Assembly (NCBI RefSeq): GCF_020055675.1 | Contig: NZ_JAIPUS010000006.1 | Location: 62,001 to 126,000, forward strand | Length of the DNA: 64,000 nucleotides | Reading direction: 5' to 3' | DNA from: Marivita sp. | GTDB taxonomy: Bacteria; Pseudomonadota; Alphaproteobacteria; Rhodobacterales; Rhodobacteraceae | In this document: positions 55,245 through 64,000 of the stretch, piece after piece | Numbering within the stretch: the first letter of the stretch is position 1 | Layout of the letters: every line of letters begins with the position of its first letter | Position numbers and translations under genes: made by a program | Notes under the pieces: model-generated | Seen by the model: the letters and a program-made list of their open reading frames with translations, nothing else | What the model was told of the DNA's origin: nothing | Database searches by the model: none

Positions 55245-58200
55245 CAGAACGTCTTCGGGCAGTTGAACTTCGAGAGCGCCGGCAGCGCAAACGGGTTCAG
55301 GACTGATCCGGCCTGAAGTTGGAAGATCGAAATGCGGCCACCGACATTGAAGATGACGCGCTTGCGATCCTCGACATTCGTGCGCCGCACCTCGGCGGCA
55401 TCCAGCAGCCGGAACCACGCCCATGGACCGTCCTTCTGAAGGGTACTTTCCACGCTTTGCGATGAAGGGGCAAAGGTGATCCGGGCCAGGCCGACACCGC
55501 CGGGCCATTCAAGCGCAACCGGCGTTGGCGCGCCGCTGCGATGAGCGAACGGCACTTGTTTGCCATGCACATCGAGAAGAACCGATTCCGCCTTCGGATC
55601 CAAAGCCTGCGGCATCATCTGGAACTGGATATTCGGCGTGCCGCCGGCAAAGAACGCCTCTCGAATCTCGGCTGCGTGTTGCAGTTGTTCGAGCACGGTC
55701 GGGCTGATGCCAAGATCAACTTCGTTCACCTGTTTCCACGACCAAGGCCGCGTGCGGGTGTCGATGTACTGAATGAGGTTTTCGGTCACGAAGCTGTCGA
55801 TCAGGCCCGCCGGTCCGAAAAGCTTTTGAAAGTCGGCGATGGCAACATCTGCACGGGCACGCCGATTGAACGGATAACGGTCATTCAAAGCCTTTTCGCA
55901 GAAGGGCAGGATGTTCGACTGCCAGCTTGCATTGAGGCCGGAACGGGTATTGTCGGAGGTGATGCCCGATGATCCCGAGGCGATCTGTGTCGCCCAGCGC
56001 TCCAGCGGACCATCTGCACGCGCGGCGGCGTCTTGGAACCGACGGATCGCGGCACCACCTTCGCTGCTGGTCGACGAGCCCGAGAAACTCATCTTATTGA
56101 GTTCCTGGTAAAGCTCCGTCAGCAGGCCGATCAGTTCATCGAGGCGGGATGGCAGTCCCGGTTCGGGTGCCTGCGTCAGTTGATGCAACCACGCGAAGCG
56201 GTCTTCGACATAAGACCCGGGAGGTTTCGGCGCGGGTTCGCCCGCCGCCCTGGCCGAGTTCGACAGCGCCTCCAGCAGCATTCGCGTGCGGAAGCCTGCC
56301 CGCGTCTGCATATCGCGTTCGGCAATCGCGGTCGCCCCTTCGGCCAGCGCACCGGTCGCGCCCGAGCGATCCTCGGTCAAGCGTGTTTCTTCCGAGATCG
56401 CCTCTAGAAGGTTCACGATGGGCGAGGTCGGCCCCGAGAGCACATTCGTTACCTCGACGGCATGGCTCAGAGATTCCATCGGAATGATATCGACGTCCCC
56501 GAGAAGAGCGTCGTAAGCCGCGATATAGTCGTTGTAGTACAGATCCAGCACGTCGCGGCTGAGGGCCGCGAGCGCCTGTTCGGTCTGGTCGGCAACGCCA
56601 CGCGGCCCGAGAACCCAGCTTTCCCGCTGAATCCGCTCGGCGACACCCAGCGCCTCGCCAAGGAACACATCGTTGAAGCCGTTATAGGTGAAGATTCCGT
56701 CCACGCCATCGGTCAGTGGCTTGCCAGAGGATCGGACCAGCACCCGCGACACGGCCGGACCGGCTGCGTCGGTGATCCGCCATTTCGGCAGCGCAACTGC
56801 AGCCGGGCTGTTTATGATGCCGTTATAGACGCGCTGTGCCAGCGGCATTTCCGACAGAAGTGTCTGAACCTGCTCGACCAAGGGGCCGTTCAGTTCGATC
56901 TCCTGCATGGGTTGATCGAGAAGCGCATCGAGATGCATGGCGAGATCCTGGCGGAGTTCCTCGCGGGCCGGTCCCGGGAAGGACAATTCCCAGTCAATCA
57001 ACATCCATTCTTTCACCAGGTCCTGGTTCATCGGCCCTTGCAGGCCGAGCATGAGGTAGATCTTGAGCGCCTCGTAGAGAACATCGGGGTTGTTCATGTT
57101 CCCGCTGATCTGCTCTTCCAGCCGCAGCAAGAGCCGCGGCAGCAGGCGCTGGTTCATTGCGCGACGGTAGGTTTGCGCGGCCTGGGAGCCAATGACATCG
57201 CCCTGGTAGAGACCATATGTCAGGCGCCGCTCGGGCGCGGGGTCGGACAGGGTCGGGTTGGTGGGCATGTCGCGCAGCCCGTTCAGGGCTGCAACCACGG
57301 GGACAAGATCTGTGTCGCCGATGGGGCTGCCTGGCAGTGAATTGGTGGCAGAGGTGTATTCCGCGACATGCGCATTTGCCCGGGCGATAAGCTCGGTGTT
57401 GCCTTGAAAGGACCGCACGAGAAGGGCTCCGGTCCCGGTGGCCACCATGATCGTCGCGATGATCGCGGCCCATTTGGTGATCTTGTAACGCCGTTCGACC
57501 GTGTCATCTGCCGAGACGAGCCCCGCCTCGCGGAATATCACGCTCTCGAAAAGCCGCGTGAGGAAATAGGACCGACCCGCGCCCTGCCCGGTGCCGATGG
57601 CTTGTCGACCAATGCCGAAGGTGCGCGCCATGCTGAGCATCAACCTGTCAATCGGTGTGCCCTCCTGGGTGCCCGAGGTGAAATAGACCCCGCGCAGCAT
57701 CTGGCGATGCTGATAGCGGTTTTCCTGAAAAACTTCGGTCAGAAACGCCTTGGCGACGCTGCGCATCGACGCGACCTGCGACGGGAAGCCCGCGACAAGC
57801 GTGCGCCGTTGAGGATCGGTTTCCGCCTGCATTCGTTCGAGCGACTGGGAATTCAAGCGCTCCAGCAGGGCCGCGAATTCCGCGTCGAACCCGGCACTCG
57901 GCGACGCTTCGGCCTTGCCTTTCTCCAGCGGAAACGTGAAGCCCCAGACCTGTTCGCGGTCTTCCTTGCCTAGATTGTCATGGAATTCGGTAAAGCCGGC
58001 AATCAGGTCGGCCTTGGTAAAAAGGACATAGACCGGGAAGCGCACACCCAGTTTGTCCCGCAGTTCGGTCAGTCGGGCGCGTATGGCGGCGGCATGGCCC
58101 TTCTGGGTCATTTCGTCCTGAAGCGCCAGATCGCTGAGACTGATTGCGATGATTGCCCCGTTGACCGGCTGACGCTTGCGATATCGTTTCAGCAGGTTGA

Positions 58201-58798
58201 GAAACCCCATCCAGGCCGCATTGTCGACCTGCGCGTCGCTCTCTTGCGTCGTGTAGCGTCCGGCGGTGTCGATCAGGACGGCGTTGTTGGTGAACCACCA
58301 ATCGCAGTTGCGGGTTCCGCCCACTCCCCCGATGGCGGTCTTGCCGATCTCATCGGCAAGTGGGAATTGCAGGCCGGAATTGACGATCGCCGTTGTCTTT
58401 CCGGCACCCGGCGGGCCGATCATGATGTACCAGGGCAATTCGTTCAGGTGCTTGCGCCCGTTCTTGGATTTGCGCAGGGCGGACATCGCCGACTTGAGCT
58501 TGTCACGTAGTTCGGTGATCTCCTCGGTGGCGACATCGTCGCCCATGTCGACGCTTTCGGCGATCTCTTCTGTCATCGCCTTTTCGCGCCGGCGCCTGAG
58601 CAAAAAGATCGTCAGACCAATGGCCCCAAAGACCAGGGCAAACAATCCCACCAGCAGCAGTCGCGGCACGCCCCCTGCTAGCGGCCGGCTTTGGTCGGAC
58701 CCGATCAGCGGCCCAAGATACCAAACGAGTACAGACAGCGCGAGCGCGGCAAAGAACAGGCCGAAATAGATGGATGTGAAGAAACGTAAAAACTTCAT
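55244..58798 (-). CDS. tssM: T6SS membrane complex subunit TssM (IcmF)
   Basis: A 1184-residue inner-membrane protein that spans the periplasm in the TssJLM complex. Two N-terminal helices (~10-32 and 46-67) flank a short loop, then a cytoplasmic NTPase-like domain with intact Walker A GPPGAGKTT (128-136) and VLIDTAGRY. A third helix (~KWAAIIATIMVATGTGALLV) precedes the long periplasmic part. TssM proteins often lose Walker A; here it is kept. It overlaps tssL (ATGA) and tagF at its ends. Confidence 0.96.
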   Translation of the reverse strand: MKFLRFFTSIYFGLFFAALALSVLVWYLGPLIGSDQSRPLAGGVPRLLLVGLFALVFGAIGLTIFLLRRRREKAMTEEIAESVDMGDDVATEEITELRDKLKSAMSALRKSKNGRKHLNELPWYIMIGPPGAGKTTAIVNSGLQFPLADEIGKTAIGGVGGTRNCDWWFTNNAVLIDTAGRYTTQESDAQVDNAAWMGFLNLLKRYRKRQPVNGAIIAISLSDLALQDEMTQKGHAAAIRARLTELRDKLGVRFPVYVLFTKADLIAGFTEFHDNLGKEDREQVWGFTFPLEKGKAEASPSAGFDAEFAALLERLNSQSLERMQAETDPQRRTLVAGFPSQVASMRSVAKAFLTEVFQENRYQHRQMLRGVYFTSGTQEGTPIDRLMLSMARTFGIGRQAIGTGQGAGRSYFLTRLFESVIFREAGLVSADDTVERRYKITKWAAIIATIMVATGTGALLVRSFQGNTELIARANAHVAEYTSATNSLPGSPIGDTDLVPVVAALNGLRDMPTNPTLSDPAPERRLTYGLYQGDVIGSQAAQTYRRAMNQRLLPRLLLRLEEQISGNMNNPDVLYEALKIYLMLGLQGPMNQDLVKEWMLIDWELSFPGPAREELRQDLAMHLDALLDQPMQEIELNGPLVEQVQTLLSEMPLAQRVYNGIINSPAAVALPKWRITDAAGPAVSRVLVRSSGKPLTDGVDGIFTYNGFNDVFLGEALGVAERIQRESWVLGPRGVADQTEQALAALSRDVLDLYYNDYIAAYDALLGDVDIIPMESLSHAVEVTNVLSGPTSPIVNLLEAISEETRLTEDRSGATGALAEGATAIAERDMQTRAGFRTRMLLEALSNSARAAGEPAPKPPGSYVEDRFAWLHQLTQAPEPGLPSRLDELIGLLTELYQELNKMSFSGSSTSSEGGAAIRRFQDAAARADGPLERWATQIASGSSGITSDNTRSGLNASWQSNILPFCEKALNDRYPFNRRARADVAIADFQKLFGPAGLIDSFVTENLIQYIDTRTRPWSWKQVNEVDLGISPTVLEQLQHAAEIREAFFAGGTPNIQFQMMPQALDPKAESVLLDVHGKQVPFAHRSGAPTPVALEWPGGVGLARITFAPSSQSVESTLQKDGPWAWFRLLDAAEVRRTNVEDRKRVIFNVGGRISIFQLQAGSVLNPFALPALSKFNCPKTF

Positions 58799-60237
58799 GA
58801 TTCCCGCTCCTGAACCAGAACGACCTCGATGCGCCGGTTTTTGGCGCGCCCCTCGCGCGTGCCATTGTCGGCGATCGGTTCGGCGTCGGCACGGCCTTCG
58901 GCGCTGAGACGGGACTCGTCGTCCATGGTCGTGGCCATCGACGCCATCACCGATTTGGCCCGCGCCAGCGACAGGTGCATGTTCGACGGGAACCGCGAAG
59001 AGCGTATCGGGATATTGTCGGAGTGCCCGACGACGATGACCTGGCCCTGCTCATCGTTCAGCGCCGTCGCGACTCGCTGGATCGGATCCCGAAACCGGTC
59101 CACAAGCGTGTCAGACCCGGACCCGAACATGCCGGACCCGGTCACGCGGATGACAAGCGTGTTGCCCTTGCCGAACACGTTGACGAGTCCTTCGTCGATT
59201 TCGGGCTGCAGGAAGGCCACGACCTTTTCAAGCCGCACCTCCTTGGTATCGACAGGCGGCGGGGGTGGTGGCGGCGCGCGCCGTTCGAGTTCTGCCACCG
59301 GTCCGGCATCCACGATGGACAACTGGCCGATCAGGTTTTCCGTCCGGTTCGACAGGATATAGCTTAGACCCGCGAATTCGGACACCAGCAGGATTGCCAT
59401 CGCGCCCAGCGCGATCCAGACCGGTTTCCAGGCTGACAGCGCACGATAGGGTTTGTCTATTCCCTTCCAGTTCGGGGACAGGTCACGCTCGAGCGCGCCG
59501 CGCTGGTTGCGGATCAGCGACGCGAGCCCGGATCGGATACGGGCATGTTTGTCCGGACCGCCCTGCTCGACCCTTAGACGCCCCTCGAATCCGAGCGACA
59601 GGCACATATACATGAATTCAAGAAGATCGATGTTGTTGGCGGGCTCTTTCTCTAGCCGGGCCAGGAGGTCGTAAAACCGGTCGCCGCCCACCGTCTCTCG
59701 ATGGAATGTGCCGACCATGGATTGCAGACCCCAACTGGACTGTCCTCCCCAGGGCGTGTTCAACACGACGTCGTCCAGTGTCGCACAGAGCGAATAGCGT
59801 GCAGCCTTGACCGTCTGAGCCGGAATTCCCGCCTGCAAGGCGCGGTTTTCGAAGGCGCGCACCTCGGAGACGACCGAGTGGCGCAGCTTGTCTGCGTCCA
59901 TGTGCTGCGCACGGTTGCGAATGCGGCTGATCAGGGAGAACAGGGGCGCCGCACAGGCATTGAGCCGGTTCAGGCCTGTCAGGACCTGTTCCTGTGCATC
60001 CTGTCGAGCTTTTGACGGATTGTCCGGGCCCGCCTGCGACGATGGGCCGGAGGGAATGCCAAATGTATCTGTGTCGGGATGCCCTGTCGACTGCGTCTCG
60101 TGCTGAGGCTGCGATGCGGCGGAGGGCGCATGGGGCGGCGATGGCGTTTGTGGGGCCATGCGGCGTCCGCCCGGATTGGGTTTGATCACCGTTCTGTCGG
60201 TGTCATCCGGTTCGGCAAACGGGTCTTCGTCAGACAT
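58795..60237 (-). CDS. tssL: T6SS membrane complex subunit TssL with OmpA-type C-terminus
   Basis: A 480-residue 'evolved' TssL. Residues 1-80 are Pro/Ser-rich and probably disordered. The DotU domain covers ~85-265 (LFSLISRIRNRAQHMDADKL; ATLDDVVLNTPWG; GGDRFYDLLARL; LGFEGRLRVEQGG), one helix spans ~272-294, a Pro run (APPPPPPPVD) follows, and an OmpA-like peptidoglycan-binding domain closes it (345-478: IVVGHSDNIPIRSSRFPSNM ... GREGRAKNRRIEVVL-like). The OmpA part lets TssL bind murein itself, so no separate TagL is needed. Confidence 0.95.
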   Translation of the reverse strand: MSDEDPFAEPDDTDRTVIKPNPGGRRMAPQTPSPPHAPSAASQPQHETQSTGHPDTDTFGIPSGPSSQAGPDNPSKARQDAQEQVLTGLNRLNACAAPLFSLISRIRNRAQHMDADKLRHSVVSEVRAFENRALQAGIPAQTVKAARYSLCATLDDVVLNTPWGGQSSWGLQSMVGTFHRETVGGDRFYDLLARLEKEPANNIDLLEFMYMCLSLGFEGRLRVEQGGPDKHARIRSGLASLIRNQRGALERDLSPNWKGIDKPYRALSAWKPVWIALGAMAILLVSEFAGLSYILSNRTENLIGQLSIVDAGPVAELERRAPPPPPPPVDTKEVRLEKVVAFLQPEIDEGLVNVFGKGNTLVIRVTGSGMFGSGSDTLVDRFRDPIQRVATALNDEQGQVIVVGHSDNIPIRSSRFPSNMHLSLARAKSVMASMATTMDDESRLSAEGRADAEPIADNGTREGRAKNRRIEVVLVQERES

Positions 60238-60251
60238 CGCAGCAGCCTTTT

Positions 60252-61592
60252 CTAGCTATTCCGTATCGCCCACAGCTCCATGTCAAGTCCCGGGTATTGT
60301 CCTGACACATGCACGGCGATGCCACCGGATGTTGTCATCTTGCCCCAGTACGGACTGTCGGCGTCGAGTTCAAAATACACTTTTCCTGCCTGATAAGGGA
60401 CCTGTCTTGGCGCGACAGGCAAGGGCCTCAGGGTAATGCCCGGCAGGGCCGAATTCACAAGTTGGCGTATCTCTTCAACGGGTCCGATCTTGGACTGGCC
60501 CGCAAAATGTCGTCTTATGTCTTCCGCCGGCATATCGGCTTTCACGGCCAGCACGAAACCCGCGGTCGAAAGCAGCTTGCGATCCGCGATGAGACCGACA
60601 CTGATCCCGTACTTGCGTTCTTCCAGGTTGATGTGCACCGCAGATTGTTCAAGCACCGCGCTCAGGTATTGGCGCAATACGCGCATGACCGGAAGAAAGG
60701 TCGCCGGCTGGTCGGCGTGCGTATAAGGCGGAAGCTTGGGAACTTCCTTGTTTTCGGCCATGAAAGACGCAAGTTCGCCCACCAGCGTGACACAGGCCCG
60801 ATAGACGGTTTCGGGGTGAACATTCTCGATGTTCGCGAAATGGCGAAAGATCGGCAGCGCCCGGTTGACGGTCATGAGCAGAAGGAAATCCGAGATATCC
60901 GCCGCGCCCTTGGCAGGCCCGCTTTCGGACAGGCGACCCGCAAGCGCCTGCATCCTGTGAGACAAAAGTCCCTCCAGTTCGCTGACGAACCCGGCCAGGC
61001 TCGGCGCCGCCCGAATGTCGACACAACTTGGAATGAAGGCGCGATCAAGAAGAATTTCCCTGTCGGGGCGCACCTCGATGATGCGTGCGATCGGGATTGC
61101 CAGCATGTCCGCAAGATCATCGACCTCGAGCGCGAATTGCAGGCGCAGCTTGCCAACACCGATGGTCACGCCCTTCCTGACCGCCCCCATCACATCCGTG
61201 ATCTCGATCTCCGACGGGCGCAAGCGACTGGCCGAATTGCCGCTATCGCTCAGGTCGACCTCGGTCGCGCCCTGGCGTCGCTGCGGGATCGTCAGGACAA
61301 CCACGCAGTCCTTGATGTTTTCGGGTACGTCCAATGACGGCGGATGATCCTCTGCCTGCGGGACGCGGAAGACCGTTCCATCCTGGGTCAGCCCGGCACA
61401 GGATTTCACCGCGAATTTCCCGATCTTGAGCGCTTCTTCATCGATCTCAAGCTCGCTGAAACCCCATGCGTAGGGGATGACACGGCGTGCCAGCCCCGCA
61501 ACCAGCGCTTCGGTGTAGCGGTCAGCCTGCTGAAAATGGTGGGGCTGTAGAAACAGCCCTTCCGTCCAAAGCACTTTGTTGTCCCAGGACAC
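60252..61592 (-). CDS. tssK: T6SS baseplate subunit TssK
   Basis: A 446-residue TssK that joins the baseplate to the TssLM membrane complex. The N-terminus SWDNKVLWTEGLFLQPHHFQ is diagnostic. Later DISDFLLLMTVNRALPIFRH and FELDADSPYWGKM are also conserved. The start codon is GTG at 61592 (complement CAC) after GGGGGAACTTGA. It is 14 bases upstream of tssL in the same operon. Confidence 0.95.
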   Translation of the reverse strand: MSWDNKVLWTEGLFLQPHHFQQADRYTEALVAGLARRVIPYAWGFSELEIDEEALKIGKFAVKSCAGLTQDGTVFRVPQAEDHPPSLDVPENIKDCVVVLTIPQRRQGATEVDLSDSGNSASRLRPSEIEITDVMGAVRKGVTIGVGKLRLQFALEVDDLADMLAIPIARIIEVRPDREILLDRAFIPSCVDIRAAPSLAGFVSELEGLLSHRMQALAGRLSESGPAKGAADISDFLLLMTVNRALPIFRHFANIENVHPETVYRACVTLVGELASFMAENKEVPKLPPYTHADQPATFLPVMRVLRQYLSAVLEQSAVHINLEERKYGISVGLIADRKLLSTAGFVLAVKADMPAEDIRRHFAGQSKIGPVEEIRQLVNSALPGITLRPLPVAPRQVPYQAGKVYFELDADSPYWGKMTTSGGIAVHVSGQYPGLDMELWAIRNS

Positions 61593-61628
61593 TCAAGTTC
61601 CCCCGTCATTCTGCGTGCAAAGCCACGC

Positions 61629-63062
61629 TTATTTTAGTTTTTCGAGTTGCTCCTTGTACGCCCGAGCGAACTCTCGGCTGAACAGCTCGTGAAAATCATT
61701 TTCGGCCTGATCGGATATCTGGGCATACATCTTTTCGTATACTTCCCAGTATCGGGCCTTTTTTCCTTTAAACATACTTCCAATCGCGGTGGATGTCTCA
61801 ATCTGACCCGACAAGACCTGCGGATCAAGCTTGGCGAGCACTCCTTTGATCGCCGCCTCCATACCGGTGACCATGGCGATTTCATGTGCCTTGATGTCAT
61901 CGAGCGCCTGTTCGACTGCCGATTCAGGACTCAGGTAGCCTTTTGCCTTGGGTTTCACCAAGGCGATTACCGCATCATCCTCGCTCAGCGCGAACTTGAG
62001 CGGGTTGTTTCCGCCCGAACTGATCATTGTCTGGTCAATGCGAAATTCCGATTTGATCGAGGTGCGGGTCATCAGAACCTCGCGCAGGCCCACGATCATC
62101 ATGCGCAGCACACGGCCCATACGCGCCATCGCGCGTTCCAAATCGGCATCCTCGATGACAAGATCTTCAGCATCGAGCGCCGCGATGAACGCCCGTGCCG
62201 CCGACTGGTCGCCGCCCTGTGCGGGAAGCTCGGTCTGCTCGGCTCCTTTTACCGCTGCGGGCGGCGGTGCGGGTTCCGAGTCTTGGGACCTGTTTTCGCG
62301 GTCGACCGCAGCGGGCGCTGCCGGTACATCCGGTATCTCGGGCATGTCGCCGGGCGGGGGCGCCCCGCTTTCGGCGTCATCGGGTTCAAGCAAGTCGTCC
62401 CAGTCGTCGGGGATAAGTCTGGCCGATGGTGTATAGCTGTCCGTCACCGACGGGTTGTGCATCGGAACGGATGCACCTTCCCCCTCGCGGCCGTCTTTCG
62501 GTTGCTTGAAGAACTCGTCTTCGTCTTCACCGAGCGGTGGCAGAAGATCGTCTATCGGATCAGAGGCCTCGACGTTTTTGGGACCGGTAGGTCCCCCTTC
62601 AGAGCCAAGCAGGTCATCCAGAAAATCGCCATCCGGGTTCGGATCATCCAGCATCGCCAGAGGATCGGGCGACTGATCGGCCCTCCCGTGGGAAATGCCG
62701 CTCTGGTTTGGCGGCGGCGGTGCCAGATCATCGATATCCGGCAGTTCCTGTCCAATCTCGATGACCAGCTCGTACCCGCCGGCCGATAACACATCGCCAT
62801 TGTTCAGTGTCGTCGGTGTCCGGCCGAGCGGCGCCTTGGAATAATTCAGGAACGTTCCATTGGTGGAGAAATCGACGATCACGATCTTCCCGTTGTGGTC
62901 CTCGATCACAAAATGGTTTTTCGACAGCATCCGGTCCGGGTCCGGGAGAACCAGATCGTTTCCCGGTCCCCGGCCGACGGTCAGGCTGCCGCCCTTCATC
63001 GGAACCGGACGACCGTCGCCCGGCACCATGCCCGATGATTGGAACCTTAAAGTCACCGTCAT
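61629..63062 (-). CDS. tagH: T6SS FHA-domain protein TagH (Fha)
   Basis: A 477-residue FHA protein, the likely substrate and reader of PpkA. The N-terminal FHA domain (~25-95) has GR in LTVGRGPGNDLVLPD, SKNH and the STNGTF loop, all phosphothreonine-contact residues. The middle (~110-290) is acidic and Pro-rich. The C-terminal domain (RVLRMMIVGLREVLMTRTSI; MEAAIKGVLAKLDPQVLSGQ) is that of TagH/VasC. AGGAGG lies upstream; the ATG at 63062 is used, but a GTG one codon earlier is also possible. Confidence 0.94.
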   Translation of the reverse strand: MTVTLRFQSSGMVPGDGRPVPMKGGSLTVGRGPGNDLVLPDPDRMLSKNHFVIEDHNGKIVIVDFSTNGTFLNYSKAPLGRTPTTLNNGDVLSAGGYELVIEIGQELPDIDDLAPPPPNQSGISHGRADQSPDPLAMLDDPNPDGDFLDDLLGSEGGPTGPKNVEASDPIDDLLPPLGEDEDEFFKQPKDGREGEGASVPMHNPSVTDSYTPSARLIPDDWDDLLEPDDAESGAPPPGDMPEIPDVPAAPAAVDRENRSQDSEPAPPPAAVKGAEQTELPAQGGDQSAARAFIAALDAEDLVIEDADLERAMARMGRVLRMMIVGLREVLMTRTSIKSEFRIDQTMISSGGNNPLKFALSEDDAVIALVKPKAKGYLSPESAVEQALDDIKAHEIAMVTGMEAAIKGVLAKLDPQVLSGQIETSTAIGSMFKGKKARYWEVYEKMYAQISDQAENDFHELFSREFARAYKEQLEKLK

Positions 63063-63071
63063 CACGCGCGG

Positions 63072-63380
63072 TCAGCCTCCTACAAGCACGGTGAATTCAC
63101 CTTTCAAGATCACGCCGCCGCAGGCAACAGTGTCTCCTACCCGGGCTGCGGGTATCTTGCTGATCAAGACCGACATCGACCCCTTCAAGATCGGATGCGG
63201 AAAGGCCGGGTTGCACAAGTCCGTCATCCGCGCCGCCGGAAGTTTACCGACAAGCACGGTCGCGCAACACGGCGGAATGATCGGGAGCGGCACCGGAACC
63301 GGCACGGGCGGGGCCGGCGGCGGACCGGGCGTAAAGCATGTATGAAGATCCAGCATTCTGGCTTGTGGCATTCCCGGCAT
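63072..63380 (-). CDS. PAAR-domain spike-tip protein
   Basis: A 102-residue PAAR protein that would sharpen the VgrG spike. PAAR-type repeats are visible: ATVLVGKLPAARMTDLCNPA and ISKIPAARVGDTVACGG, with His/Cys zinc-site candidates (H in MLDLHTCF, Cys in CCATV and ACGG). A Pro-rich insert (PGPPPAPPVPVPVPLP) follows the first segment. No toxin domain is attached, so it is a bare tip or an adaptor for effectors elsewhere. It starts right after the stop of the next gene (TAGATG-like junction). Confidence 0.92.
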   Translation of the reverse strand: MPGMPQARMLDLHTCFTPGPPPAPPVPVPVPLPIIPPCCATVLVGKLPAARMTDLCNPAFPHPILKGSMSVLISKIPAARVGDTVACGGVILKGEFTVLVGG

Positions 63381-63980
63381 CTAGACACCCTCTTGCTTGT
63401 CATGGCGCTTTCCATTGCCACCGCGCCCGATATCCAGCGCGCGGGCGATCAGCATCTCGAGGTGATGCTCGAAAGTGTCGGCCGTGTCGGCAAGCGATTT
63501 CATGTTCATGCACAACACCGATGCCGAAACCGCATTGTGCGGCGCCCCCGCGTTGGCAAGTTCGCCCTCGCCCAAACTCCCCTCGGCATAGGCGGCCGCC
63601 ATCGCACAATACACGGTATCGTCGTCGATATCGGCCAGTTCCATCGCCTGGCGCGCGGCCTCGCGGTTCTCGGCATCGGGCTTGAACACCCAGCGCTCAG
63701 CCGCGGCCAGCGGTACCGGCGGCTGATGGCTGTCATGCCCGACCAGGTCGCGTGCGGCCAGACAGCTCCACCAAACCGCCTCTCGCGGCGGCAGCGCGAC
63801 AGCCAGCATATGCAGCATATCCAGAAACTCTCCGTCTTCCTGCAATGCCTGAAGCATCTGCGGAACCGAGGCGCTGGCCGGAAGCGCGGGCTGCGACCGG
63901 AGCTTCGCATTACCCATGGCAAGCATCCGCGCCGCAGGCTCGTCCGCTATCTTCTTTAGGTCATCGAACCGGAATTCCAT
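63381..63980 (-). CDS. DUF6931-like T6SS-linked protein
   Basis: A 199-residue, mostly helical, soluble protein. PREAVWWSCLAARDLVGHDS and AERWVFKPDAENREAARQAM resemble the DUF6931 family seen beside PAAR genes in Rhodobacteraceae T6SS loci. No signal peptide or catalytic motif is seen. Its position directly before the PAAR gene suggests an adaptor or chaperone that helps load the tip or an effector; this is inferred. Only 20 bases remain upstream in the window. Confidence 0.75.
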   Translation of the reverse strand: MEFRFDDLKKIADEPAARMLAMGNAKLRSQPALPASASVPQMLQALQEDGEFLDMLHMLAVALPPREAVWWSCLAARDLVGHDSHQPPVPLAAAERWVFKPDAENREAARQAMELADIDDDTVYCAMAAAYAEGSLGEGELANAGAPHNAVSASVLCMNMKSLADTADTFEHHLEMLIARALDIGRGGNGKRHDKQEGV

Positions 63981-64000
63981 ACCGCGTGCGTCCTCAATTG

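Overview
The window is high-GC DNA whose gene content points to a marine-type Rhodobacteraceae (Roseobacter-group alphaproteobacterium). The main clues are a propionyl-CoA carboxylase locus with a PccR-type regulator and TTTGCAAA operators, bacteriochlorophyll genes bchE-bchJ behind PpsR and FNR type sites, a glpSTPQUV-type glycerol ABC operon, and a type VI secretion (T6SS) module with threonine-phosphorylation control genes. Having bchE/bchJ suggests a phototrophic or recently phototrophic lineage; no other photosynthesis genes lie in the window. No tRNA, rRNA, insertion sequence, prophage or CRISPR array was recognised.

Layout. (1) 1-2.7 kb: fabG (cut by the window edge), fabD, and a cytochrome b561-YceI fusion. 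(2) 2.8-12.9 kb: a peptide or amino-acid scavenging block. It holds an M20 amidohydrolase, an FAD amino-acid oxidoreductase, an ArgE-like deacylase and a double-domain peptide ABC ATPase, divergent from the binding protein and two permeases. A decayed endonuclease/exonuclease/phosphatase gene sits inside it. (3) 13.2-17.6 kb: a YeeE/YedE sulfur transporter and small housekeeping genes (secreted protein, EEP hydrolase, TerB-DnaJ protein, GNAT, VOC). (4) 17.7-28.8 kb: propionyl-CoA assimilation. Methylmalonyl-CoA mutase, pccA and pccB are interleaved with four small secreted or hypothetical genes, then come an MFS exporter and the pccR regulator, with tandem TTTGCAAA-type operators before pccB and pccR. 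(5) 28.9-34.5 kb: amidase, excalibur-like lipoprotein, gatA, gatC, bchJ, bchE. (6) 34.6-37.9 kb: metallo-hydrolase, O-acetylhomoserine sulfhydrylase and quinone oxidoreductase, with clusters of TTCGAA-centred hairpins at two convergent gene junctions. (7) 38-48.3 kb: the glycerol regulon glpR / glpD-S-T-P-Q-U-V-K. (8) 48.5-64 kb: a TPR-methyltransferase, an M15 peptidase, an OmpA-like protein, then ppkA, pppA, tagF, tssM, tssL, tssK, tagH, a PAAR protein and a DUF6931-like gene. The sheath, baseplate, ClpV, Hcp and VgrG genes are not here and may lie beyond the right edge.

The strongest regulatory signals are: the bchE promoter, with two perfect TGT-N12-ACA boxes 7 bp apart, one overlapping an FNR-like box; the 8-bp-period PccR repeats; and recurring intergenic hairpin families (GTAG-headed REP-like elements, TTCGAA palindromes, and a CCCCCGGGATATTTGAAAA motif). 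In the glycerol importer, the two ATPase subunits lack complementary motifs, which predicts one canonical and one degenerate ATP site.
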